Shown: positions 49,119 through 62,746 of the stretch, one piece after another
How the letters are laid out: every line of letters begins with the position of its first letter
Numbering within the stretch: position 1 is the stretch's first letter
NCBI GenBank assembly: GCA_016648135.1
Contig: JADDOH010023170.1
Span: 62,001-126,000 of the forward strand
Source: Agrypnia vestita
Lineage: Eukaryota; Arthropoda; Insecta; Trichoptera; Phryganeidae
Direction: 5' to 3'
Length of the DNA: 64,000 nucleotides
Translations under genes and position numbers: made by a program
Notes under the pieces: model-generated
The model's database searches: none
Seen by the model: only the letters and a program-made list of their open reading frames with translations
Told to the model about the DNA's origin: nothing

Positions 49119-49452
49119 ATAAAGGTATGCAGTTTCCATTTACATTATCTTTGATTTCTGCGCGTATAAGTAATTTCTTGTAAGCGGACTTAAATTGGCA
49201 AACGGTTGGGTTGTTATTATATCCCACATGTGAGCGTATAGCTCCAAAAAATAATTCAATATTGTCTTGATTGAATTTGTACATCGTTAGATATTTTAAC
49301 CCTGGGGACTCTGACATTAAATACGTCTTAACTAATAATTGTAAACTTTCTATGCGAATTCGAAAACCCAAAAACCCCGTTTTTTTATTAGACCGAATAA
49401 TTTTAACTCCATTTGGTAATTTTAAATTGGATAAATAAATATACGCTAACAT
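49108..49452 (-). mobile_element. P-element transposase C-terminal fragment
   Basis: The minus-strand frame reads KKTGFLGFRIRIESLQLLVK, then LKYLTMYKFNQDNIELFFGA and NPTVCQFKSAYKKLLIR. The hallmark is Q-D-IELFFGAIR, as in P-element/THAP9-type transposases. The open frame ends in sequence shared with the foldback MITE, so only the C-terminal segment survives. Confidence 0.8.
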
Positions 49453-49660
49453 TACTCAGGTACGCAAAAAACTTTAAATAATTCCCCGAGAATACAGGCC
49501 TTTTCCATTCACCTACAAAAAAATTATATCCTAATCCGAATACTTTAAATAATAAATAATTTTTATTCTAAAATTTAATGTTCAAAAGCTAAGCGTAGCC
49601 CCGCCGGCACCATAAATTTTGTGCATTTATGCCATAAAAATATCATATTCAGCTTAGTTA

Positions 49661-49804
49661 GGCCCGGTTGTTTCAAATTCGATCAAAGTAAGCGTAGAGT
49701 TTAAACTGAAATTTTACGTTCTCCACCAATCAGACGATCCGTTTTCGTAAAAATCTATGCTTTTATCGACCGCTTACTTTGATCGAACTTGAAACAACCG
49801 GGCC
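49661..49804. mobile_element. Harbinger-type MITE, copy 2
   Basis: 144 bp flanked by TTA on both sides. Ends GGCCCGGTTGTTTCAAATTC and GAACTTGAAACAACCGGGCC. It is the same family as 46854-46998. A diverged relative may lie at 39853-39970. Confidence 0.8.
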
Positions 49805-50169
49805 TTAGAGGCATACAATGTAGTGCCTTCTCTTTTTTACTCGTAGAAATTCTGAATTTTTAAATGAGACAAAATGAGACGGATCTATCTTCAAATGTCG
49901 GCTATCTAAGTAAACGATTCTACAGTTCGTGTCGCTTGAACATTCATAGGAACATTTTGCTATATTGGCTTTCTGCCCTCATTTTAGCAATGGGGGGAGA
50001 AGAACGCTTACAAAGCAATTAAAGACGTACCCGACCGGGTGATCTTTTTTGTCCCTTTTTCTCTTTTGTGTTAGTATATTGTTTAAACTGAGTAAGCTCT
50101 ATTTTAGCACGCTTACAGGTTTGGTAAAATGTGTAGTTATCTCTCTATAGATTGTACAAAAAAAAATAA

Positions 50170-50385
50170 AATATATATATATATATATATATAGTACTCT
50201 AAGGGTAGTACCAAGGAGATCAGGAGCCACCAAGTTTGCAGAACTTGCTTTCAGCTTTGCGGGCCCAGCTATGTGGAATCAGCTGCCTCAAGAAAAGCCT
50301 AAAAACTTTTTTTTCGGGATGTCGCACACCTGTAAAGCGCCCTTGAAGCGTCTCTTACGCAAAAATGGAGCGCCATTTTTGCGTA

Positions 50386-50423
<38 letters not shown>

Positions 50424-50450
50424 CGATATAAATTAACATAAACATTGTCG
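50170..50450 (+). mobile_element. LINE 3' end with TA microsatellites
   Basis: RVVPRRSGATKFAELAFSFA and GPAMWNQLPQ mark the ORF2 C-terminus, followed by AAAGCGCCCTTGAAGC and the GCGATATAAATTAACATAAA terminus. Two (TA)n runs (about 50171-50193 and 50389-50421) flank and interrupt it. It ends about 440 bp before the EndoG ATG. Confidence 0.65.
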
Positions 50451-50893
50451 CTACCCGATTCCCTTCGTTGGCGGTTTTTTGTGCATGAATGAATCTCAAT
50501 ATTTTTTATATACCTAATTTCTTTTTAAAACACTTACCCAATTACATTATTTGTCAACATTTCGACGTTCGTGGAAATAATTTTCAAATTAATGCAAATA
50601 AAAAAATAGGTACCTAATCATGTAATAAATACGTAATCATTTTTCGATGTGGCAACGAAAGTTATACGTCAAAAAAGTTGTATCATTTTTTTTAAATCTT
50701 TTAATTTTTAAAATATTACCAAACGTAAATGGTGCGAGCGCTTCATCTCGTGCGCTAGAAAAAGTTAAAATAAAAAACTCCATTAAATTCAATAATTAGA
50801 CAATTTTTTTCTCATTATGTATTGTGATTATTTACTTTTAGGTTAATCTAATAATCAGAATTTCGTCAACTTAATTAACCTCAATTATACGCA

Positions 50894-53800
50894 ATGTCAG
50901 GAAGGTTATCCCTTCGAGTGACGGCCCTTGGTGGTCTGGCCGTCGGCAGTTTTTTCGCCGGATCTTATATGGAAAGAAAAAAAGCTATAGCGCGACTGCA
51001 GAACAACTTGAGTCTGGACAGGAGACTGTCGGAGGAACTGCTATCCGGCCCTAAGAGGCCGGGACTGCCATTGTTCGGGACTGTATCCGCCGCCACCCCC
51101 GTGTCTCCACCAGCGGGTGCCTCCAGTCCAGGGAGGGTGAGGCCGCTATTAATATACATGAGTTCAGTTCACAAACTGTGTCGGAGTATCGAAATAAATT
51201 ATCTATGACAGACCGGGGTCGGCCATATGTACACAATAGAAGGGTATTATGGTGATTATTCTACTGTTCTTTTGTTTTAATATGTCATTTTTTGTCTCGT
51301 GTCAACTTCTGTTGATTGATGGCGAGGAACTCTTTCGATAACTCCTTCATCCAAAAGTTTTTGTATCTCTATTCCCATAAAATTATAGTCTTCGTTAGAA
51401 TGGTGTCTAGATTTGGTAACGATAGGTTTACAGTCTGGAGTTAAGTTTTCAAACAGTGACACGGAAAAACCAGGGCAACAGCCAATGAACAGACCATAAA
51501 AGGTGGTTTGTTTCCGTTGCGTTCAATTTCCACAGATGAATACTTATTCAATATGTCGTGACCGATTAGTACATCTGTGCACAAGTTCTTCATAATAAGT
51601 AGTTTCGCTTGAACTGAAGATTCCTTTAAAGCGGATCTCTATGATGGTAGTTATCAATGAAGAGTTTTGCCATTTAAACTTTTTCGAGTATGGTTCGACC
51701 TTTAAACCACTGTTTGACACATATTTTTGGTTTATAAAGCTCATAGAACTTCCAGTATCAATTAATTTAATCAATGCTTCAAGTTCAAATCCGTTAACAT
51801 GAATTTTCGTAATAGATTTGTTTCGGCAATATGATGCAGTTGATGCTATACATGATATGATAGAAGATACAGTTGAGTTTTTCACAGGTCCAGATTTGCA
51901 GACTCTATGATAGTCGTTTCTTGCCACATTGCTTGCATAAAGTATTCTCGGCACATCACCATAGGTTACAGCAGTGTATTTGAAAAAAAATGTCAGAATA
52001 GGCGAGTACCATCCAATCGTGACTGCCTTGAATCATTTTCCAGGATGCTATATGAAGGAATTAGGGATTAACCGTGACTATGTAAAAATGTGAAATTTTT
52101 TTGTTTATAATAGTGATTGGTAACTGATAGTTCACAGTTTGGCAGCAATCATTGCACTTTGAAAACAAAATCTCCGACAGTTAAATCTCAGTTTAAATTG
52201 AATAATAATTACAGTCTTGTAACATTACTTGTGAAAAAATAATAATATTGTAATATTAATTGTAAAAATGAATCCTGCAGACAAACGTCTCTTTAAGATA
52301 ATTTTAAAAAAGTCATAATAATGGTTCAGCTTTATCACCAAATCTTACCATTGAAGAAACCTGGATTAACATTGAGAGTTGTAAGTTGGCCCACAACGAG
52401 CATAATTCATTCAGCATAGTTTCATATACATTACCGATGCATAAAGGGAAATAAAAATCTTTCAAAAGATTGACAAAGCACAGCATACAGCTTAGTAGTT
52501 TTCTCTAACTTTCTAGAATGCAGAGGTGAAAATGAAACATTTTCTAGCAAAGGTGAGAAGCCTCGGTGTCGTATTTCGTAAAATTCTTGAACAATTTTGA
52601 TATTTTATTCTCTAAATTTTCCGTACATTATCCCCGTAGAAATATTTGCACCGCACATGTTAGTATATAGATATCTAAAAGAATGCTTGTGACAAAAATT
52701 GTATCACCATTTGCAAAGTTTGTACCTCATGGATATGATGTGTGGGAGTTTATGAGAACTTAATCTGGCAGTGCTATCTCTGTGACTATTTATCTGCATG
52801 GTCTTATTCCAAGAAGCCAAGACAAAGAAATTATAGTTGGCAAGAAGATCTTTATGTTTTGGTACGATGTGTGAAGTATATATTCGAAAGTTTACTGAGT
52901 GCAAACGAAGAATGCTCGGGGGAAGTAACTCATTCTATACTTAGGAAGCGTATTCACTCAAAATAGTCTGATGAAAGATATCCAAACTACCTGAGAAATG
53001 ACTTTTCCACCACTATAATAGTAACAAACCGTTAAGACTTACATTAATAAAAAGTACACGGTGCGTATTATGTCAGGTGTCCCAGATAATGAAGTACGGC
53101 TTCCCGAGCCTTGACAACATCCGGTCACTGGACGACTTTGTGCTGTCGTATGACCGGCGCAACCGCGTGGCATACTGGGTGTTCGAGCACCTCACGCGGG
53201 ATAGCCTTCAGCACAACCCCAGCGTGGACCGCGCCCTGTGCGACTTCAAGGCTGACCAGAGCGTACACAACTTCTTCAGGTGCACAACTAAAGCGTGAAA
53301 CTGATTGTCCTTATGTTTATATTTTCTATCATGTTTGCGTCATTTCCACAATTAGTTATGTAATGTTGTTTCTTTTATTATTAATAATATTGCTAATGCT
53401 GGTGTTATTCTGCACACCTGATACAAACAATCCAGATTCACGTGCCTTGGAAAATGGCAATACTTGAGTTTTAAGGGTTTCTCACATATATTCTTTGTTC
53501 CTATTCTCAACGCATTTTCTGGACCAGTTGTTTTTGGTTTGTGAAATGGTTTCAAGGACTTTTCTATGCTTCTATAATAGCCCTTAACCTTGTGCAGTGA
53601 AGTCTTCCATAATATCATGGAAGCCATATGTAGTCAGCGTGACACACCATCATGCTGTCTATGTACAAGTTGTAGAGTGATTTGATGTATTAAGGAATAA
53701 ATTAATGAATATTAACAGCAGTTATTATTGTGTTCATGCAGATATTGCAACATGAAATATAATGATGACAATTTGAAAAATGTCATCATTATAAACAGTG

Positions 53801-56800
53801 AAAGTCAACAAAATTGTAATATTTTGGAATCTATGTCCCAAATTTGTAAAATTATTCAACCGCTTACATCTTTAATTCCATTTTGACTGGCATGACAACT
53901 GGGAAGAATCTTTAACAATAATTACTTTTAAAACTAACTTTGTGATAATGAAGATTCGTTAGATGTATTGGATTTGTTGAAAGCCAACACACATCGTACT
54001 TCTCAATTTCCAATTGTAAATGATTCCCGTGTGTTTATAGATCGGAAAACTCTGACTACAAGGGATCCGGGTTTGATCGCGGTCATTTGGCAGCTGCCGG
54101 AAATCATCGCCTTAAACAGAAGCACGTGGAGCAGACTTTCCTTTTGAGCAATATGGCTCCGCAGGTACTAAACCTCTTAATCAGTGATTGAGCACCGAGG
54201 AGTAAATTTGGCTATTAGAGTTATGACTTGTTTTATTTCAAAATTTAATATCAATGGCAATGTTATGTCCATTTGTGTAACAGATAAATTCATACATACC
54301 ATGTATAGCCAAACTTTTTGTTTTACATCTTCTTCACTTTATAACCATACTTCATTAGAGTTTAAAATGTACATATTTCAGATTTCAAAATTTTTTAAAT
54401 CTTGTAAAGTTAAAAAAAAATTGATATTTCTAAATAAAAAAAAGCAAAAATTGCCACCATCATTAAATTTCTTTTTTTTTTAACACGGGAGTTTAATTAA
54501 GCATCTTTATTATAATTGCTTCAAAAATGATGTTGTGTGTAGTGTGCACATTGCCAGTTTCAAAAAATAGGAAAATCGTTTGAAAAAATGTTAATGAATC
54601 AAGATACATATATACAGATTGTTTTAAAAAATATTTAGATATTATTTTATGTGTAGAAATATTATATACATTATTTAATATTTTTGTCTCTTCTAGAAGT
54701 AATAAATCACTATGTATTATATTTTCTTAAATCAATTTTATTTTTTCTGTTGGCAAGAAAAATAAAGATTTTGTTTTTTTTGATACTTGTCATTATCAAA
54801 AAGTCACATCATGTGCGCATTATTACACATAATTTTTTTACTGAAAATTTTGACGATAGCTGATACTGATAGCTTCTCTTTCACCTTACTATTTTGAATA
54901 AACTGTATTAATATTTTTAAGGAAAAAGCACTATTCAAGTTTGAATGGAAATGGCAGACTTCAAAATCTGACTTATTTTCACGGTTGATAACTGATTTTG
55001 AAAGCATGTGTTTTCAAAGCATTTTATCAAAATAATATTAATTTTAAAAATTTTAAAATTTTCATCTAAATTATATATAAAGCCACCCACAGGGAAGGGG
55101 CGAGAGCCAATTCCAGAAACATTTCCACTTGGGTATCACCAAGCGTTTGGCAAAATTTAATGCAATATCGCTGCTCAAGACGTTCCGTCATTTCACTAAA
55201 CTTAAAATCTGTCAGGCGCTAACTACACTTCTTCACCCAGAGGCTGTCTGCCAGCGACTGAATGTACACTGAAGATACGCATGCGCATGAATGTTCTCTG
55301 CACATCTCCACCAAAGGACACCTCCTGTACTTCATTTGTTTGGGCGGAAAAAATAAAGGTTCGATATTATTTGAACACACCAACTCTAGATTTATCGCGA
55401 TAGACTCCCATTATCCGGGGCGGTAGGGAAAAAATGACCCGGATAATCTAGGTAAAAAAAATTGTAATACATAATAATAAAATAACACACAACTCCAAAA
55501 CACATGTAATCAGCACACAGCACAAGCACAGGGCTATGTTGCACAAAAATACAATTTTGAAGATATAAAGTAGGAAAATAATTTTAAAAAATTAAAAAAC
55601 TTGGAAGTGAATTCTAAACGCCCCAACTGCCGATGCGTTCGCGCTAAGTTTTTCAGCTTTGATTGAAATTTAACAGATCCCGAGTTTGGAAAAATTATTG
55701 AGTACAGGACAAGCGAGTATACATTGAAACCACTGTATAATATTGAAAGAGACATGAATTTCACCAGTTACTGGTTGCGTTTCAGGTGGGTGTCGGCTTT
55801 AATCGGCACAAGTGGAACCAATTGGAGAAGTATGTGAGGAAGCTGACCAACAAGTACACCAACGTGTACTGCTGTACCGGCCCGCTCTATCTTCCCAGGT
55901 ATTCTCCCACTGCCTTCTTTTCAAATAAATTATTCAATGCAGGTGGAAAGCCGTATGTAGTTTGTGCATATCACAATTATAATATATACTAGCTATAACC
56001 CGTCAAAAATGACGGTACTTTTACATGTTGGTTCCTAAAGAATAATTATTTATTTTATCAAAAAAAATTATATTAAAAAAAAAAGAAATTATGGAAAAAT
56101 TACGGATGTTACTGTCTGTCCCCATAACTTTGTGTAACATTACACATCCTCATTGACATATTTCATGAGTTTCCACGAATACAAGAGAACTATTACCAAA
56201 CTTGTGAAATTAGCTGTTTAGTCTCTTTGTTCAATCTCACTCTCTTCAAGCTCACTACAATGATTTAGCCTTTACTTTTATGTCTATGTTTTCTGTGTTC
56301 ACATTACTGTACGCATGACTTACGCTTCCTTGCACTGTCTGCCTGTTAGCGAGCCTCCAGCCACATTTCGCTTGGTCTCTACTCAGTCACTTTTTAAGCG
56401 CTTCCTCGGCTCATTCCCCGCACTGCCACCCAGAGCCCATGTCATGAGCCATGCGGACAATCGTGGAAGCTAGCCCAGCCAAGTGAAAAGTGTGACAATG
56501 TGACTGGACATAGATCTGGTCAATTTAACAACGCCGCATTGCACTGATCTTTCGTCTCCGATCTACCGTGGCGGAAAGCCACTACATTTCTTCGGTTAAT
56601 TTGTCTGCTTGATTTGACAACCCAGGAATGGTGCATTATAATATGTATTTAATTTTTAACTGAAGGAAGGAGGCTGATGGGAAGATGTATGTCAAGTACC
56701 AGGTGATCGGTGCCAACTCTGTGGCTGTCCCCACCCACTTCTACAAGGTGGTGGTATGCGAAGACAGCCGGGGTGAGCTACTTCTGGAGGCCTACTGCCT

Positions 56801-59082
56801 GCCTAACCAGTCCATACCCGATGAGACTCCACTCGCCAACTTTCAGGTATTTCTGCCTTAAGTGGCGTTTGCTTCTGTGTATTATACTAACTGTGCCCGA
56901 AGCTTTGTCTGCATAGAATTCAGTTTGAAACTATAATAAGTATATATATATAAGATATATAAGAGAAACTATATATAAGAGTATCAGTGAAAAATTGATA
57001 TAATCTAAACTACTCGTCCGAACAGTGTTGCGTAAAAGGCTATTTTTATCTTCACTTGACATATAGCATTATGGACTTTTTTATAGGCCTTTTTAAGCTC
57101 TACAAATTTTCTATAGAAAGCATTCATGTATCTCTTACAATATAGCTGCGTTCATAGGAAACGTCGACCACACAGTTAATGCTTTAATGAGTTACGCCAC
57201 CTTGGCGTTTGGAAAAATAGGTAGAAGAAAAATCTTTTTTTTTAACGCAGTCATTAAATAAAATAAAATAATCTTTATTTTACACACATGCGTAATATTT
57301 TTATTAATAATTTGCAACGGTAAAAATTGAAAAAAATTACAGATTAATAAGCCGACAAGTAGAGCCTTGTTTTAAAAATCCTCGCTGATGGTATACTTGA
57401 TTTCTATGCTACGCATTGTCTAAAACGCAAAATCAATTTTTTTTTTGTTTAGAAGGGTAATAGTGATGTAGGGAATAATTTTAAAAAATTTATTTTATAG
57501 AAAAGACAGTTGTTTGAAAAAAACTCAAATTTTCCTTGAAATTCTGAGTTTAAAAAATTTATAACTTTTGAACATGACACCCAATCAAAAAAAAAAAAAA
57601 TGTCACACTTTAAAAATCAAAAAAAAAATTAATTGCCCTTAAGCGGGCTACTCACATGCCTGCCGCTGGAGCAATCAGGGTGCACGGCAGTCGGGGCAAT
57701 ATCGGCTTGTCTCTACACAAATGCATGCCGTTCAGTGGTCTCGCGTTCCTACCGCCCTGCCGCAGAGCCAATCTAGGAAATTGTCCCTGCTTGTATCACA
57801 ATTTAGGGGTCATCCCCACTTTTACACCCTAGATTGCCCCTGCTGCAGGTGTGTGAGTAGCCTGCTTTAATCTGCGATTCCTGGACCACACATGTAGTCT
57901 TCTATTGTTGCTGTGAAGTCCTCCGATGCCTTTTGAGCTGCTCTTTTCAATTTCCTAGCCTTTTCAGTCTCCTGTTCAGCTCTTATGTTGGCTATGGATA
58001 TCTTGGGCCAATTTCAAGGTTTAATAATTGCATCATATGTAATACACTAGTATATCCATCATTAAATATACTAGCTGCAGTATAAGATGCAATTTCAACA
58101 ATTTTTGCACCACCGTAATATACTTTTGGAACCATAGACAAAATAACAGCGTTTAGACTTTCATTGTATAGAAATATAATATATAAAGGGGGTTCGGCAT
58201 TCATGACAACAAATTTACCAGAGTTTTTTATGGCATCCAAAACTCAGAAGAACTAAATTGTATCCTTTGTTAAGGCTTTGCACATACTTAGATTTGGCTT
58301 ATCTCCGTAACTGTCCACATTTCCCAAAATCTAAAGAATATTTTATCTTCAAAATTCAATGAAGAAGACAGCTAAAGTTTTTGCTGCTTGCTACAAGACA
58401 CCTTGTAAATATATAATATTAAAAATTACAACAGGCCATGAAGTTAAAGCATCACAAAAATACTTTGCGGGGTTGAGAAATCAGATAGATGTATCGTGAA
58501 TTCATCCCTATCAACCGCAGGGTGGCCACCAGTCGCCTGCAGGTTGTTGTGCTTTATGCTTTAAATGCTTTACTGCTAGTAATATATAAAAGCAGCAGAA
58601 ATATTTAATAATATTGATGCATTAACGCCATTTCAAATTGGTATTTTGTTTAATGTCAAATGCTGTAACGGTGACATTTTTCTTGGTTCTTCAGTTTTCC
58701 CGTAAAAGCTAAACTAAAAAGTAGATATTTAATAACAATATAACATTCTTTGATGAAAAAATCCATTAAATAGCAACCAAACTTCATTTGCTTGAAGAAA
58801 TATGTACTGTTCAATTTCCCAACAATTACCATTTTTTGTAATTAACATTTTAATTGTAAGCCGTGGATGTGGTATTATTGTGTAAACAACTGAAATGTAC
58901 CTTTTCGACTGACACCTTACCTTAATAAAAATAAGTGTGAGTGAGATCTTCCTCTCAGCGTCCTCAGCATTTTGTTGAAATTGCAGGTGGCTCCCGACAC
59001 CATTGAAAGAGCAGCAGGATTACTTTTCTTTGACAGAATACAACGGACTAAACTTATTTCCATCAACGGGAAGAAACAATAG
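50894..59082 (+). CDS. EndoG: Endonuclease G, mitochondrial
   Basis: Sugar-non-specific nuclease of the mitochondrial intermembrane space, involved in mtDNA turnover and in apoptotic DNA cleavage. Six coding exons: 50894-51136, 53077-53279, 54041-54164, 55786-55898, 56666-56846, 58987-59082; canonical splice sites, frame intact, 319 aa (human 297). Residues about 8-25 are hydrophobic (LRVTALGGLAVGSFFAG) and followed by basic residues, fitting a mitochondrial signal-anchor. Exon 3 has the catalytic DRGHLAAAGNH motif (general-base His, metal-binding Asn downstream) and LLSNMAPQ; exon 4 has WNQLEKY and CTGPLYLP; exon 5 has EADGKMYVKYQVIG and VAVPTHFYKV; the last exon has TIERAAGLLFF. This is the ENDOG pattern rather than EXOG. 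Intron 1 holds a gypsy fragment. A pogo-like element lies 200 bp past the stop, probably in the 3'UTR. Confidence 0.95.
51260..51990 (-). mobile_element. Ty3/gypsy protease-RT fragment in EndoG intron 1
   Basis: The minus-strand frame at 51544-51954 has the retropepsin motif LIDTGSSMSFINQKYV; the frame at 51277-51462 has LTPDCKPIVTKSRHHSNEDY and IQKLLDEGVIERV, the N-terminal entry of gypsy reverse transcriptase. The frames do not join, so the piece is defective. Confidence 0.75.
57641..57867. mobile_element. MITE with GCGGGCTACTCACA ends
   Basis: The left arm AAGCGGGCTACTCACATGCC and the inverted right arm TGTGTGAGTAGCCTGCTT; GGGGCAAT-type motifs also mirror each other. 227 bp, GC-richer than the surrounding EndoG intron 5. 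Confidence 0.7.
57860..58240 (-). mobile_element. C-terminal piece of an unclassified transposon ORF
   Basis: The minus-strand frame EIASYTAASIFNDGYTSVLH, then MQLLNLEIGP, continues after a frameshift with ANIRAEQETEKARKLKRAA and ends YMCGPGIAD. This ending (FN-GY-S-L, charged helix, YGPGI-D) recurs in unannotated insect transposon proteins. I cannot name the superfamily. Confidence 0.45.
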
Positions 59083-62000
59083 GTGCGGTTGATTAACCGT
59101 TTTTATTTGTTGACTAGCCAAAACCTTGTCTGATTTTATATTCATATTACGTTTCCGTCTGTAGAGACAGTTAAGCATTAAATTTTATGTATATAATGTC
59201 TGTATAATATCATTCTTATCAATTATTAGATTATAATTAAATTGTTAAAATTGAGCAATGTTTAGCTCTATATGTAATATGTACAGTAAAACCCTGTTAA
59301 TTCAAACCCCGATAATTCGAAAATTTTCAAATCCACAAGTCCCAATATGCTAATTTCATAGTAGATTAACCCCGATGATTCGAAAACCCCGGTAATTTTA
59401 GCCCCTTACGCCATAAATCAATATGTTTTAGTTCACATAATTCATTTTTTTTTAATTTGATAAAATTGATGTCAAAAAATGTCAATTTCGGATACTTTAG
59501 TAATAGAAATATGGCGGTCTTTGTATTAGCATAATAAATAATGCGTTTTCGAAATGATTTCTTGAAATATTCAAAAATGCAGACGTTTTTCACTAAATTA
59601 ATAACTTTTTGGCAAATTTCGCAATTGTATTGCGAATTAAAATTTTTTTTGTACCTTGAATATCGAATTAACGGGGTTCCACGTAATTCGAAATGTTTTT
59701 TTTTTGAGTCCCTTGAATTTCGAATTAACGAGGTTTTACTGTATAAACAAAAACACACACAGCTCAGAAATGAGACTGGCATTATGATAAAGTTGCATAT
59801 TGATTATGTAAGAATAAATCATCTACTTTCCAAACAATGAAGGAATTGGATGAAGACAAGTTGAAAAGTCCTGCCACACAAGCGGTGGGTTTTTAGTTAT
59901 TATACGTAGATAATTGTTATTTAATTGTAAGAACTGTGAAGTGTAAATATGAATACAGGATGAATGAAACACAGCTTGTATTTATTCTGACTCGGCAGAT
60001 CTGTATATTCCAGATTTATACACAAGATTACTCCGAGGAAGTAATGAGGAGGACTGAAAAACTATAAGTATAAAAAAACAACACTTAACCATTACAAATA
60101 TGTGTAAATAAGCTTAATACAGAAATATCCAATTAAAAAATTGTAGAAATATATTATTTTCGTATAGTAAATGTCCTTAATATAATAAAATAAGAAGCTT
60201 CGTTCTCGGATCGGGCCAAATGCTATTTCTTCGCTTAATAATTTGTATCCGCATTATTGCGTGTTCAGAACAGACTCAAACGGAGAAGTATTTAACAGTC
60301 TTTATGTCACAAACATTACCTATTGTAAAATTTCTCGTTTCGACCAATTTTTACAAACTCTCAAATTCAAAAATATTTTTACAAATTTGAATGTGTTTAC
60401 CAATAACTAGAGAGCGAAGGTGCCGAAGTGTACTGTGACATTAAAGGTAGAGACATTCTTAAAAATATTAATCAACGAGACAAATAAATACACCGAGACG
60501 CGAGTCGCGAGCGCGCGGCCCTCTGCACCCGTCGCCCCGAACATAAACTTTTTTAATACGATAACTTAGTTCAATCGTAAAATAAATACGAACTAAAAAT
60601 GGGGGAATCCAAGATTGTCTGCTGAAGTGAAACATCACCTGGCACCTTCCGTAGCTGGAGACTTATAGTACGTGGTGATAATGGAATGTCCGCACAATTT
60701 GGTGAATAAATAAGTATTTTTGTGATGAGATTCGCAGCCGGCTCTGAGAGTATAAATATTATGGCTGCCAGCTTGTAGGTACGGCTAAATTTATATTTAA
60801 AACTGTGATAAATCTTAATAAACATCTGGATAAACATTTCAATCTTAGAACAATGTTGAAGGGTCCCCAAACATTCCGCTGACGCAACTAGACGCTAATT
60901 GACGTTATTTAATAAAGAAATCAAATAGTGCTCTACGTTCTACGTACAAAAATAAAATTGCAATCAACAACAAAAGTTATAATAATTAAAAATGCTGTAA
61001 AAACTATCCCTAAATACAATATACTCCAAGTCAAATATTTAGTTGCCATAACTCGCAACCGCAATGTACGGCCACAATCCTCCCTTTAGAAATAAACATT
61101 GAGAAGCACCGAACGTGAGGCGGGATCGTTCGGGGATAGTGTTCCGGGGCTTCGGTTATGCCGAGCTACAATGCGAAAGCCGTCTGACCGGATCTGATCT
61201 TTTCTGTCAGTTGTGTAGCATCATCAACCTTTACCCCGCAACTGATACTCAAGCGGAAACATCGTACTTGTAACAAAGCTGCAGAGCATTTTTATACAAA
61301 TTCTAGTGTACGGCTGCTGGAGTGCGGCTGGAGAATGCAGCAACGGACATTCAGAACTAACCGGCGCAATTAACGGAAGATCTGAGACGAGTTATGTTCT
61401 TTTGATCAATATTTCAATATTTTTCAAGGTGTACGAATGTCCGTTTTCACCGTACCGTTAATGCGGTCGAAGCAAAATTGCGGAGCTCGCCCCGATGCAG
61501 TTTTCTAACATCCAGCTATATTTTTTATATAAAATCTTCACATTATGTCTATGTACAACATAGTTATATATATATATGTATATATTGTATATAATAATAT
61601 AATATCTCAAACCGACCCGTCAAGTATATTATAAATATCATTTGTCAACTTCTCGGTCGGTCGGTGTTCCACATGGCCTTATAACTAGGAAATAAACATT
61701 ACAACTAGTAAAAATGCAAATAATGGACAGATTAAATTATTAAATCAAATTTTTAAAATTAATATAAGGATAAAAATAATAATAAAAGATGAAACAAGCC
61801 GCAGAGAGCTGGAGGATATAATATTTCCCTTAGCAAAATATTATTCTTAACAATTGTAACATTATCAGCGTGGAGACTGAAGCCGGGAATATTTTCTGAG
61901 GATAGCTTTTCTAATGTAATGTACGTAGTTGTTTCGTGTGATGAAGGTTTTGGCAACCGTTGGTTGTGAACACATCGCATGATGGTCGTAGTCTGCTTCA

Positions 62001-62746
62001 TCTGCAAAAGGAAAATCTTTTGTAATAATAGTTTTTTATTCATATATTATTTTCTGGAATTGTATTACACTTCGACTGCCTAACTACGGATTACCTGTTT
62101 GAAGGCAGTCGACAATGTATTTACATAGCAAAAAGAGAAGAACATAATTTAGTATACATTAACATTACAATGAATTTTTTAAATGAACAAATATATAATA
62201 AATTTAAATTTGATAAAATAATTAGTATACATTGCAATAAATTTTTAAACGAACAAATATATAATAAATTTAAATTTGATGAAATAGTACAGAATTATCG
62301 GTAAAGTAAGGTAAAGCAAAAAGATGAATCGAAATAAAATATAAATTACAAAATATATAATAAAATTTTTAAATAAGCAAAAAACATTGAGAGAAAATTA
62401 CACAGGAATTCATTTTAGGGTTTTATCAGATAGTTCTCGTCCGATTTCAATGAGCCACCCATTTAATTGTTTTTTTAGAGCATGTGGTCTCATTTTTTTA
62501 AAGTTATCCGGTATCAAATTATCTTAATATATATCCTTTATATCAAAAGCATCTGTACAAATATATTAGGAGATGATCTTCTAATATATTTGTAAATATA
62601 GAAAAAAATTCAATTCAAATATTTAATTTCAAATGACTTGAATGTAGCCCCCGAATCTTGTTGAAGTCCTCGACATCTACATTCCAGCATTCTTCTTTAA
62701 AAAGTTATTCCGAATGCAAGAACAAATAGTGTAGAAGCTGACCTGG
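59083..62746. other. Convergent 3' regions of EndoG and the 4.1/coracle gene
   Basis: No coding exon seen. It probably holds the EndoG 3'UTR (up to about 59.8 kb) and a long minus-strand 3'UTR of the 4.1/coracle gene. A minus-strand AATAAA occurs near 59980. Bases 60480-60540 and 61060-61260 are GC-richer than the rest. Directly repeated blocks containing ATATATAATAAATTTAAATT sit near 62190 and 62259. Confidence 0.4.
59284..59741. mobile_element. pogo/Tigger-like element, copy 4
   Basis: 458 bp with TA flanks, CAGTAAAACCCTGTTAATTC at the left and CGAGGTTTTACTG at the right. It lies 200 bp past the EndoG stop codon. Confidence 0.8.

Noticed and set aside
50389..50421. Regulatory meaning of the (TA)n runs upstream of EndoG
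   Set aside because: They coincide with the 3' tail of a LINE fragment and are explained by it.
52704..52966. Additional EndoG exon or separate gene from frames near 52742
   Set aside because: EndoG exons 1 and 2 join in phase without it, and the frame matches no family I recognise; probably transposon or intron sequence.
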